Assembly (NCBI GenBank): GCA_937870605.1
Contig: CALMZW010000257.1
Coordinates: forward strand, 1-10,921
Direction of reading: 5' to 3'
Length of the DNA stretch: 10,921 nt
DNA from: an uncultured Synergistaceae bacterium
Lineage (GTDB): Bacteria > Synergistota > Synergistia > Synergistales > Aminobacteriaceae
The translations under genes and the position numbers were made by a program. Below are positions 1 through 5,893 of this stretch, piece after piece. How positions within the stretch are numbered: position 1 is the stretch's first letter; the number at the start of each line of letters is the position of its first letter. A model generated the notes under the pieces. It made no database searches. It was not told where the DNA came from and worked only from the letters and a program-made list of their open reading frames with translations.

Positions 1-115
1 CGACAAGCGTTCTTGACCCTTGCGAGGCTTTCCAGTACGCATATGCGGCGGCGCATGTCGTTTTTCCGGTGCCGCCCTTGCCGCCGAAGAAAACAAAGGG
101 ACGTTTGTTCTTCAT
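1..115 (-). CDS. ArsA-type ATPase, N-terminal fragment
   Basis: Only the first 38 codons are in the window; the gene runs off the left edge. The N-terminus has a short beta strand (PFVFF) and then GGKGGTGKTT at residues 11-20. This is the deviant Walker A loop (KGGxGKT/S) of the SIMIBI ATPases, with signature Lys13 and P-loop Lys18. The following CAAAYA and QGSRTLV resemble ArsA/Get3 more than MinD or ParA. ArsA-type enzymes are cytoplasmic ATPases that work as dimers or pseudodimers in metalloid efflux or in delivery of membrane proteins; which role applies here cannot be told. The start is ATG, preceded by TAGGAGAG, whose first bases are the stop codon of the 96-residue gene 11 bp upstream, so the two are probably co-translated. 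Without the C-terminal part, another SIMIBI subfamily remains possible. Confidence 0.8.
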   Translation of the reverse strand, partial: MKNKRPFVFFGGKGGTGKTTCAAAYAYWKASQGSRTLV

Positions 116-126
116 ATCCCGCTCTC

Positions 127-417
127 CTAATCGAAGTCGTATTGTGCAGCTTTTTCAGCGACGATATATTTCCTGTTCTGCATCCTGCGCTCCCAGGGAA
201 CCAGGTCCTCCATCACATAGGGAAGCAGTTCGAGCATATAGTAGGAAACAGGGTTCGGTATTCCGAGAAAATCGCCGAAAAGCAGCAGCATGAGGTTGTC
301 GTTATCGTCAAAGGCTTCCTTGCGAACAACAGCCATGCGTTTGTTGACGAAGGAACCATGAAGGAACGCAACAGCAAATTCCTTCGCATTTTTCCAGAAA
401 GACTGTTCTTCAGGCAC
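127..417 (-). CDS. Small cysteine-free protein next to ArsA-type ATPase (possibly cory-CC-star-like)
   Basis: A 96-residue protein starting at GTG 417, chosen because GGAGGG lies 6 nt upstream; an open frame continues upstream but overlaps the DUF2993 gene and lacks a better ribosome site. There is no signal peptide and no clear membrane segment. The centre (residues 42-67) is hydrophobic and striking, with LMLLLFGDFLGIPNP followed by YYMLELLPY, then WERRM at 75-79. From memory this resembles the small proteins named cory-CC-star, some of which sit beside ArsA-family ATPases. Members of that family end in two cysteines, whereas this one has no cysteine and ends DFD. The assignment is tentative. 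The 11-bp gap to the ATPase gene, and the ATPase ribosome site overlapping this stop codon, suggest the two proteins act together in the cytoplasm. Confidence 0.7.
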   Translation of the reverse strand: MPEEQSFWKNAKEFAVAFLHGSFVNKRMAVVRKEAFDDNDNLMLLLFGDFLGIPNPVSYYMLELLPYVMEDLVPWERRMQNRKYIVAEKAAQYDFD

Positions 418-437
418 GAAAATCCCTCCAGGCAAGA

Positions 438-1133
438 CTAGCGGGCGACGGTGCTGAACCAGATCCTGTTTTCGTCGACAACCACGTGACGAACCGCAGG
501 ACGCCCCGGCAAAGAGTTGAAATCGAGTTTGGGACATGCTTTCTCCAGGACGGTGACGATTTCGCCGGCGGAAACCATGGCGTTGTCGTTGGTCACATCG
601 GAGAAAACCAGACTCGCCGTTCCGGTTCTCGAATCGATCTCGTATCGACCGTGAAATCCCATAAGCGCCCGCACCCGCACAAGATAGCTCTTTTCGTAGA
701 CTCCGAGAATGTCTATGGATTTCTTCGAAAATGTAATTTTGATGTTTTTGAGAGACGGGAATCCCACGGCGATGGCCCGTTCGAATTCCGCCTTTGTCAG
801 CGTTCCGCTTATGGCCGCCGATGCGATGCCGTCGATCCTGACGGCGTCGTTGACAAAATGGTGCCGAAGGTCCTTCAGGTCGAGAAGGATTCTTTCGTAT
901 CGCACGCCGGTAATCTCAGGCTGTTCGACGCAGATATACGCCCGTTTCACCGACGAGTCGTTTTCGCCGGAAGAGAGCACCGTGTTGATCGTCCCTTTCG
1001 GGAAATACCGGCGCATCGCCTCGGTAAAGGCGGCCGTCTCGGACGCCGTTGCAGGCAGGGCGATGAACTGCAGAACGAAAAGAGCGATCGCGATTCCGGA
1101 CCAGCGGCGAAAGCGAAACTCCATCCCGTTCAT
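438..1133 (-). CDS. Exported DUF2993 (LmeA-like) protein, second paralogue
   Basis: A 231-residue protein. The ATG at 1133 is chosen because GGAGAG lies 6 nt upstream, inside the last codons of the preceding gene; TTG 1139 and ATG 1124 are weaker. Residues 1-30 form a signal peptide (basic RFRRW, hydrophobic core, PATA before SE). The mature part follows the DUF2993 pattern: an amphipathic strand with a YERILLDLKDL-like segment, then GTLTKAEFERAI near residue 115, paired strands around GRYEID, and a closing segment with LDFNSLPGRPAVRHVVVDENRIWFS. The mycobacterial member LmeA binds phospholipid in the envelope, so a periplasmic lipid-binding role is a reasonable family-based guess, not shown here. 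It is clearly paralogous to the neighbouring 255-residue protein in order of elements, though identity is low. Confidence 0.82.
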   Translation of the reverse strand: MNGMEFRFRRWSGIAIALFVLQFIALPATASETAAFTEAMRRYFPKGTINTVLSSGENDSSVKRAYICVEQPEITGVRYERILLDLKDLRHHFVNDAVRIDGIASAAISGTLTKAEFERAIAVGFPSLKNIKITFSKKSIDILGVYEKSYLVRVRALMGFHGRYEIDSRTGTASLVFSDVTNDNAMVSAGEIVTVLEKACPKLDFNSLPGRPAVRHVVVDENRIWFSTVAR

Positions 1134-1135
1134 GG

Positions 1136-1903
1136 TCAACTCTCCGGCTGCCCGCGCCGGAACGATACACCCTTGAAGCGTTTCGGGGGCACCCTCGTTG
1201 CGAGCGTCAGGGAGTCATCAGTCATGACAACGGATTTGAGAACAACCGGAAAGACGAATGTGCGAAAATCGAGCAACGGCTGCGCCTTACGGATCGCGTC
1301 CTCGATCAGGGACGCCTGGTCGGCGTTATTGACCCTGAAGGTATAGTCGGAAAGGATGAGTCGATTGCCTTCTTCAAGCTCCAGGTTTCCCTCGAGTTCG
1401 ACAAGCGCCGTCAGGCTGACGGGAGACGAAACCGAATAGTACCCCCGCGCACGGAGCCGGGATGCGAGAAAATCGACCCGAATCTTTCGCCAGCTCTCAT
1501 CGTTGCTTCCCCCCACCGTCTTGTCCAGAAGAAAACCATTCAAATCCTTTTCGGTAAGCCGTGCAGTAAAATATCCGTTTACCGATGACGCTATTTCCGC
1601 CTCCTCCGTCCCATCCTTGCCCGGAACGCTGCGAAAGGTGCAAAAAACCGTTTCGAGACTGAGCTTGTCGATCCGGATTCCGCCATAGCGCGCTCCGGTA
1701 AGGACGGCGTACATGTGACGCACGGCGCCGGACTCGTCCGGCTCGGCGTCAAGAATGAGCTCGATCGATTCCGGACGAAACTGGCGAAGAAAACTCCGAA
1801 ACACGAAATCTCCGGTTATCGCAGCCTCGGCGCCGTTGCAGAATGCAAGAAGAAACAAAACGACTAGCAGCGTCAATATACGCGACAATCCGCTACGGAA
1901 CAT
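1136..1903 (-). CDS. Exported DUF2993 (LmeA-like) protein, first paralogue
   Basis: A 255-residue protein with an ATG start at 1903. AGGAG lies 5 nt upstream and overlaps the stop of the tautomerase gene, leaving an 8-bp gap. Residues 1-27 are a signal peptide (FRSGLSRIL, leucine-rich core, NGAEA before A). The only cysteine near the core (LLAFC) does not make a good lipobox, so a soluble periplasmic protein is more likely than a lipoprotein. The DUF2993 layout is visible: GGIRIDKLSLE near residue 75, then ARLTEKDLNGFLLD near 115, VDFLASRLRARGYYSV near 145, and LLDFRTFVFPVVLKSVVMTDDSLTL near the end. The family is described as lipid binding or envelope associated. The gene ends 2 bp before the next start, so translation of the two paralogues is probably coupled. 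A heteromeric or sequential role is inference. Confidence 0.82.
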   Translation of the reverse strand: MFRSGLSRILTLLVVLFLLAFCNGAEAAITGDFVFRSFLRQFRPESIELILDAEPDESGAVRHMYAVLTGARYGGIRIDKLSLETVFCTFRSVPGKDGTEEAEIASSVNGYFTARLTEKDLNGFLLDKTVGGSNDESWRKIRVDFLASRLRARGYYSVSSPVSLTALVELEGNLELEEGNRLILSDYTFRVNNADQASLIEDAIRKAQPLLDFRTFVFPVVLKSVVMTDDSLTLATRVPPKRFKGVSFRRGQPES

Positions 1904-1911
1904 GCTTTCTC

Positions 1912-2100
1912 CTATTTTCTTTCGGAAACGAGCGTCCCTGCAATGGCGAAATTCTCCCGGGACATTTCGTTCAGAATAATCCTCACGACATCAGGGGAAA
2001 CCTCAAGAACATCGCAGATAACCTTCGTCATCTCGGATACGAGTTTTCTCTTCATTTCAAGGCTCCGACCTTCAAATAGCTGAACCTGAACTATCGGCAT
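1912..2100 (-). CDS. 4-oxalocrotonate tautomerase family protein
   Basis: The 62-residue mature length matches the classic 4-OT enzymes, which keep a catalytic proline at position 1 after removal of Met. Three in-frame starts lie together (GTG 2106, ATG 2103, ATG 2100) behind GGGAGGTGA. The last is chosen because only it puts Met directly before Pro. With Pro as residue 1, the active-site set known from 4-OT is all present: Pro1, Arg11, Arg39 and Phe50. The fold should be beta-alpha-beta with assembly into hexamers in the cytoplasm. Classic members tautomerise 2-hydroxymuconate, but short 4-OT proteins are widespread and often have unknown substrates, and no aromatic degradation genes are present here. 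The gene sits 96 bp after the glycosidase gene and 8 bp before the first DUF2993 gene. Confidence 0.92.
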   Translation of the reverse strand: MPIVQVQLFEGRSLEMKRKLVSEMTKVICDVLEVSPDVVRIILNEMSRENFAIAGTLVSERK

Positions 2101-2196
2101 CATCACTCACCTCCCGTTGAAGCTTACAGCAAGATTCCCCTCCGCTCAAGCACATAAATCGGCGGCTCCACGCACACAGGTCCCCGTTCAGTCGTC

Positions 2197-3963
2197 TTAT
2201 TTCGATAAACGGGAACGAACACCGACGCCATAACTGACGACTCGTTCCTTCCCCTCCGAAGGAAGATTGACGATTCTGTTCCTGTAGATCATCTCGCTGC
2301 TCCCACCTCCATCGAGATTCAACGCGTACACGACGCCGTAATCGCGCAAGAGCCTCGCCGCCTCGTCCAGCGTGAATCCGATGCTGTGGATCGGGTTTCT
2401 TCCGTCGCCGACCCACAACATCCACCGTCCCTTGTCCGTCAGCCCGATAACGGTTCGCGGATGCCGCCTTTCGGTTATTCCGACGCTGAGGTTCTCGTTG
2501 TCCCTCTGAATGTCGCCGTTTCGGAGAATGAACGGTCCCGCCTGTATGATCGAATCACACCTGTTCCAGTCCGGATCCCCCGCATTGATGGCTTGCCGGA
2601 TTACGACCGCATCGCCGACGTTAACGCCGGCAAGCGTTTCCACCCCGCCGCCATATCCGGCAAGGACAAACGCTCCGTCCGGGACGGGACCGGGCGTGTT
2701 CCTCCGCTCGACACACCGGCCTTTTCTGATGAGAAGCTCAAGCATCGGCCTCGACGTCGCCGGCGTGGATTCCCCGTATTCCGGAGTGAAGAGGCAAATC
2801 GAGTCGGCCTTTGACATCCTGTTGATGGAGGAAATCCGCTGCTCTCCAAGTTCGGGATGTTGGAGAACCCCCTCCCATTCGACCATCCCGAACGCGGCCG
2901 TGTTCATACGACTCCACCCGAGACAGGTTCGTCCCTGGTACGGTGAGTTGATCAACCGTTTCCGCGTCATGAGCGTCCCGATGGGGAATCCCTTGTCCTG
3001 CGCCGATTTTGTAAAGAAACCGCCGTTGACGGCGCCCCGCACGCCGCTATCGGTCATGGCGCTCAGCGGGGCAAGCGGCGAAACGCCGTTGGGGCTGATG
3101 AGCGGTTCGAGAACGAATCGCGAAGGATCCAGAACGAGAGCGATCCAGAATCGCGGCCCGCCCGTCGCTTCGACGATAGGCAAGTATGGGAGCACGCGGA
3201 CGTTCGCACCCATCTTTCTTCCGAGCGCGGCAAGGCGCTGCGCCTTCGGTTTTTCGTCAAAGAGGTCGGAGCGGATCCTCCACTCATAGTTGGCGTTGTC
3301 CACAAAGACCGTGTGCTTCCCCGACCGCAGGCTGTCCGCAACGGAGACGGCTGCTTCGCGAGTCTCGAATCCATCCATGACGGTCCGCCATTGCACGAAA
3401 CGATCCAGCGCGTTCTCGCGATGCACGATGAAGGACAATCCCTTCTCCTCTTCCAGAACGACATGAAGCACCATTCCTTTCGAGGCGCTTTCGATCGCCT
3501 GAAGCCAGAATTTCGCCTCGCCGGAGGAGACCTTCCTGTCGGGATTGAATTTTTTCTCTGAATGGATCAGTTTCGGTTCAAGGGAAAGGGCTACGGCGAG
3601 ACAACCGTGTTCAAAGCGGGAAAGATGCGCGATATCCTTGAAAGGCAGCGGGCTCGATTGCAGCAGATTCGCTTCGACATTGAGATGCAGACTCTGTATC
3701 GCGAAACGCAGCATTTCCCGGCGCGTCAGAAACCCGTCAGGACGTCCGAGAACCGGAACGAGATCCTGGTCGACAGCCTTCTTGTAGGCTTCTGCAGGCT
3801 TTTCCAACCCCTTTACGGGAAAGCCCCGCGCTTCGAGAAGCGCGACGCAGAATTCGTCTCTCCGTACCCACTCCGCTGCGTTTCCGCCCGAGGCAAAGAG
3901 ATTCAGCGTGACGAGAGCAATGACGAAAAGTTTCCAGAAAGAGCGTGAAGAAAAACGGTTCAT
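2197..3963 (-). CDS. Exported phosphodiester glycosidase (NAGPA domain) with SLH-like and SPOR-like N-terminal regions
   Basis: A 588-residue protein. Start ATG 3963 overlaps the stop of the capA-like gene as ATGA; GTG 3984 would add 7 residues but has no ribosome site. Residues 1-30 form a signal peptide (GGNAA before EW). Residues 32-160 look like three SLH repeats: RRDEF, then DGFLTRREMLRF near 76-87, then PFKDI (107-111) to FNPDRKVSSGEA (139-150). Residues about 178-262 resemble a SPOR-type peptidoglycan-binding fold, with the pattern GFETREAAVSVADSL. The C-terminal half is a NAGPA/phosphodiester glycosidase domain: GAVNGGFF (310-317), HPRTVIGL (501-508), WVGDGR (517-522) and LDGGGSSEMIY (550-560). 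Family members cleave sugar phosphodiesters; here the substrate is probably an envelope glycan, which is inference. Translation is coupled to the capA-like gene. Confidence 0.88.
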   Translation of the reverse strand: MNRFSSRSFWKLFVIALVTLNLFASGGNAAEWVRRDEFCVALLEARGFPVKGLEKPAEAYKKAVDQDLVPVLGRPDGFLTRREMLRFAIQSLHLNVEANLLQSSPLPFKDIAHLSRFEHGCLAVALSLEPKLIHSEKKFNPDRKVSSGEAKFWLQAIESASKGMVLHVVLEEEKGLSFIVHRENALDRFVQWRTVMDGFETREAAVSVADSLRSGKHTVFVDNANYEWRIRSDLFDEKPKAQRLAALGRKMGANVRVLPYLPIVEATGGPRFWIALVLDPSRFVLEPLISPNGVSPLAPLSAMTDSGVRGAVNGGFFTKSAQDKGFPIGTLMTRKRLINSPYQGRTCLGWSRMNTAAFGMVEWEGVLQHPELGEQRISSINRMSKADSICLFTPEYGESTPATSRPMLELLIRKGRCVERRNTPGPVPDGAFVLAGYGGGVETLAGVNVGDAVVIRQAINAGDPDWNRCDSIIQAGPFILRNGDIQRDNENLSVGITERRHPRTVIGLTDKGRWMLWVGDGRNPIHSIGFTLDEAARLLRDYGVVYALNLDGGGSSEMIYRNRIVNLPSEGKERVVSYGVGVRSRLSK

Positions 3964-5147
3964 CTGGTCTGTGTCTCCTTCCACAACGTATAGGCGCCGT
4001 CCGGTTCCGCTTCATGATACACACGGAGCGACGCACAGATGCTTTTTTCAAGGGATCGCAACGCCAGCGCTTCGACCTTTCCGGCAGGGTCGCGTCTTCC
4101 GATAAGGCGACGGCGCTCATGCACGATCGGCGACACGGCGATGCGATCGTTTCCCCGCGTTTTCTTCCAGCGGGTCCTAATGGGCAGAATGGCGACCTTT
4201 GTGATTGAGGAGCGGTCGGATTCCGTTTTTACGTCGACCAGAAGCACACAGCTTCGATCTCTCGGTTCCGTTCTCTGCGACGAAAGAAAATTTCCGAGAG
4301 AAAACGCCGCCACCCGGAGACGGCCGGTTTTCGCGTTTCTGCTGACCTGTATCGGCTGGAGAACGTGCGGATGCGTCCCGAAGATGATATCGGCGCCCGA
4401 CTTGAGCGCCAAAGCGACCACGGCTTCTTGCTCCTTCGACGGCGTGACGGCGTACTCCGTTCCGAAATGGAATGCGGCGACGAGAAGATCGTTTCGGTTT
4501 CTTCGCGCCCGGGCAATATCTCCGGAAAACGTGTCGGACTGAATGAGCGGAACCACGACGGAAGAATCGGAAGGGACGCGGATGCCGTTCGTCCCGTACG
4601 TGTACGAGAGGAACGCGACATGCACGTCGTTTTTTTCAAACCTGAGGGCGCTTGCCGTATCCTCTTTCAACCGGACGCCGATGCGGTAGAACCCGTGCTC
4701 ATCGATGACCCGTCCCGTGCGGACGGCGCCCGCCGCGCCGCTGTCCATGCAGTGATTGTTGGCGGTCGTCAGCACCGAAAGCCCGATCTCTTTCAGCGCC
4801 GCCAACAGAGAGTCCGGAGAATTGAAACAGGGGTATCCCGTAAAGCCGCGAATCCCGGAAGCAAGCGTCGTCTCGAGATTTCCCGCGACGATATCGGAAC
4901 GAGAGAGAAAGCGTTTCATCGGAGCGACCTGCGGAAGAAAGTCGTACGTCCTGTCGGCCCTGATCCACGCTGCTTCCAGTTGCGGGACATGCACCATGAT
5001 GTCTCCGATGAAAGCCAAACGAAGCGTCCCGGCATTGCATGGGCGGACGATGACGAAACAGAAGATGATGCCCCACGTGCAGAAGGAAGAGACTCTGTTC
5101 CGGAGAAAACGCCGAAGCACTGCCAGAAAACACGTCACAGTCATCAT
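3960..5147 (-). CDS. CapA family protein (PGA_cap, metallophosphatase-like)
   Basis: A 395-residue protein, close to the usual CapA length. An N-terminal hydrophobic segment (about 18-36) followed by PCNAG suggests export or membrane anchoring. The calcineurin-like CapA motifs appear in order: FIGDIM (46-51), GNLET (89-93), NNHCMD (130-135), HFGTEY (227-232), GTHPHVLQP (257-265) and SLGNF (283-287), so the metal-site residues seem intact. CapA of Bacillus takes part in poly-gamma-glutamate export, but most CapA-like proteins have other, often unknown, envelope roles; no capB or capC is present. The start is uncertain: AGGGAG touches ATG 5147, ATG 5144 is 3 nt away and GTG 5138 is 9 nt away. 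It is the first gene of the leftward operon, and its stop overlaps the glycosidase start. Confidence 0.9.
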   Translation of the reverse strand: MMTVTCFLAVLRRFLRNRVSSFCTWGIIFCFVIVRPCNAGTLRLAFIGDIMVHVPQLEAAWIRADRTYDFLPQVAPMKRFLSRSDIVAGNLETTLASGIRGFTGYPCFNSPDSLLAALKEIGLSVLTTANNHCMDSGAAGAVRTGRVIDEHGFYRIGVRLKEDTASALRFEKNDVHVAFLSYTYGTNGIRVPSDSSVVVPLIQSDTFSGDIARARRNRNDLLVAAFHFGTEYAVTPSKEQEAVVALALKSGADIIFGTHPHVLQPIQVSRNAKTGRLRVAAFSLGNFLSSQRTEPRDRSCVLLVDVKTESDRSSITKVAILPIRTRWKKTRGNDRIAVSPIVHERRRLIGRRDPAGKVEALALRSLEKSICASLRVYHEAEPDGAYTLWKETQTR

Positions 5148-5218
5148 CTCCCTGTGTGAGTCGACCCGTCGAACGGCCGGATTGCGTTGCCTGAAGAATG
5201 ATTCCGGCTCGTATCTTC

Positions 5219-5240
5219 GCTTGCGGGCTTTTATTATTCC
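5219..5240 (+). repeat. Inverted, shortened copy of the tRNA-Arg promoter region
   Basis: GCTTGCGGGCTT (5219-5230) followed by TATTATTCC (5232-5240) repeats the two conserved blocks of the tRNA-Arg promoter, which reads GCTTGCGGGCTT (5544-5533) and TATTATTCC (5519-5511) on the minus strand. The copy points the other way and lacks 12 nt of spacer, so it cannot act as the same promoter. The two copies bracket the tRNA-Arg gene. Confidence 0.5.
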
Positions 5241-5262
5241 GTTTCCGTCCGTTGCGAGTCAT
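5233..5262 (-). promoter_or_regulatory. Possible promoter of the capA-like operon
   Basis: On the minus strand ATGACT (5262-5257) lies 18 nt before AATAAT (5238-5233), giving four of six and five of six consensus matches. It lies between the tRNA-Arg terminator and the first operon gene and would give a leader of about 80 nt. No other hexamer pair in the gap looks better. Confidence 0.4.
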
Positions 5263-5302
5263 CGGTAAATGCACTCGTGCGACATACCGGTTTCGACGTT
5301 CC

Positions 5303-5316
5303 GCGGCTATAGCCGC
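5303..5316. repeat. 14-bp perfect palindrome
   Basis: GCGGCTATAGCCGC is a perfect dyad without a loop. It lies between the tRNA-Arg terminator and the proposed capA-operon promoter, about 40 bp upstream of the -35 hexamer. It could be a dimeric regulator site or chance. No second copy was seen in the window. Confidence 0.4.
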
Positions 5317-5325
5317 CCCGCTCAA

Positions 5326-5366
5326 GACAAAGGAAAAGGCCGGATCGCTCCGATAGCGTCCGGCCT
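5326..5366 (-). terminator. Intrinsic terminator of tRNA-Arg
   Basis: Read leftward, AGGCCGGA (5366-5359) pairs with TCCGGCCT (5344-5337), and the inner CGCT/AGCG pair extends the stem across a one-base bulge. TTTTCCTTT follows. The hairpin starts 40 nt beyond the encoded CCA of tRNA-Arg. Confidence 0.85.
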
Positions 5367-5405
5367 CTCTTCAAAAAAACGGCAGTCTTTCCCGTTTGTC
5401 TGCTA

Positions 5406-5482
5406 TGGCGTGCTGGAGAGGATTCGAACCCCCAACCTAAGGCTCCGTAGGCCTTTGCTCTATCCAATTGAGCTACCAGCAC
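5406..5482 (-). tRNA. tRNA-Arg(ACG)
   Basis: A 77-nt cloverleaf with encoded CCA. The acceptor stem GTGCTGG pairs with CCAGCAC and the discriminator is G. The D stem is GCTC/GAGC. The anticodon stem AAGGC/GCCTT holds the loop CTACGGA, giving anticodon ACG, which reads CGN arginine codons after A34 is deaminated to inosine by TadA. A 5-nt variable loop and a T arm with TTCGAAT complete it; the T stem contains two G-U pairs. It has its own promoter and terminator. Confidence 0.97.
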
Positions 5483-5510
5483 GTATTTCGCCGCTTCAGC
5501 CGCAGCATGA

Positions 5511-5544
5511 GGAATAATAGCACGTGAACGATAAGCCCGCAAGC
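5511..5544 (-). repeat. Full-length partner of the inverted repeat (tRNA-Arg promoter copy)
   Basis: This segment contains the same 12-bp and 9-bp blocks as 5219-5240, in opposite orientation and with 13 nt between them instead of 1 nt. It coincides with the -35 and -10 of tRNA-Arg. Confidence 0.5.
5514..5542 (-). promoter_or_regulatory. tRNA-Arg promoter
   Basis: TTGCGG (5542-5537) and TATTAT (5519-5514) are separated by exactly 17 nt. The -10 element lies about 31 nt before the mature tRNA 5' end, leaving a short leader for RNase P. Confidence 0.78.
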
Positions 5545-5696
5545 AGTTTTGTCACACAAACGAAGGTCGTGATTGTTGTACAAAACGGAGGCCTTTGCTC
5601 ATGAAACGCTCGAAAAGAACATCTTCACACGTACACCTCGTCCGCTCTCTCCTTTTTAGAAATGAAGAGAGCTTGGAAACAATGGCGCATAAAATA

Positions 5697-5728
5697 CGAA
5701 AAAGCGGACCCGAGCGGGGTCCGCTTCA
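5697..5728 (-). terminator. Intrinsic terminator of tRNA-Ser
   Basis: Leftward, AAGCGGACCC (5726-5717) pairs perfectly over 10 bp with GGGTCCGCTT (5711-5702) around a 5-nt loop, followed by a run of T. It begins 12 nt after the tRNA CCA end. It also ends any read-through from the upstream chaperone gene, for which no separate terminator was seen. Confidence 0.92.
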
Positions 5729-5738
5729 TCTGCAATAA

Positions 5739-5832
5739 TGGCGGTGGATGAGGGATTCGAACCCTCGAGGGAGGTTTAAGCCCCCCTACTCGCTTAGCAG
5801 GCGAGTGCCTTCAGCCACTCGGCCAACCCACC
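5739..5832 (-). tRNA. tRNA-Ser(GCT)
   Basis: A 94-nt class II tRNA with encoded CCA. The acceptor stem GGTGGGT pairs with ATCCACC with one G-U, and the discriminator is G. The D stem is GCC/GGC. The anticodon stem CTCGC/GCGAG holds the loop CTGCTAA, giving anticodon GCT, which reads AGC and AGU. The long 22-nt variable arm typical of serine tRNAs is present, with a G-run pairing a C-rich run. The T stem GAGGG/CCCTC encloses TTCGAAT. Confidence 0.97.
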
Positions 5833-5851
5833 TTTCAAACAGACGCGCTCT

Positions 5852-5879
5852 ATTCTATCAGCGGAGCCTTTTCTGTCAA
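5852..5879 (-). promoter_or_regulatory. tRNA-Ser promoter
   Basis: A consensus TTGACA (5879-5874) lies 16 nt before TAGAAT (5857-5852), about 20 nt upstream of the mature tRNA. It lies between the chaperone stop codon and the tRNA and is the best sigma-70-type promoter in the window. Confidence 0.82.
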
Positions 5880-5893
5880 GGTTGTATGATCGC

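Noticed and set aside
486..1346. Long rightward open frame opposite both DUF2993 genes
   Set aside because: It is antisense to two genes with signal peptides and good ribosome sites, its peptide is rich in Arg, His and Gly, and it has no family features.
2107..2196. Possible promoter, terminator or short reading frame in the gap between the glycosidase and tautomerase genes
   Set aside because: A TTGAGC and TAAGCT pair at 17 nt is weak, no T-tailed hairpin is visible, and a 27-codon frame there has no ribosome site.
4186..4201. 16-bp direct repeat shared with 5985-6000
   Set aside because: Both copies encode the same short peptide KVAIL in two unrelated genes, so coincidence of coding is the simplest explanation.
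5644..5672. Imperfect inverted repeat GCTCTCT with AGAGAGC
   Set aside because: The loop is 15 nt, there is no T tract and no gene start or end nearby that it could control; left as unexplained minor structure.
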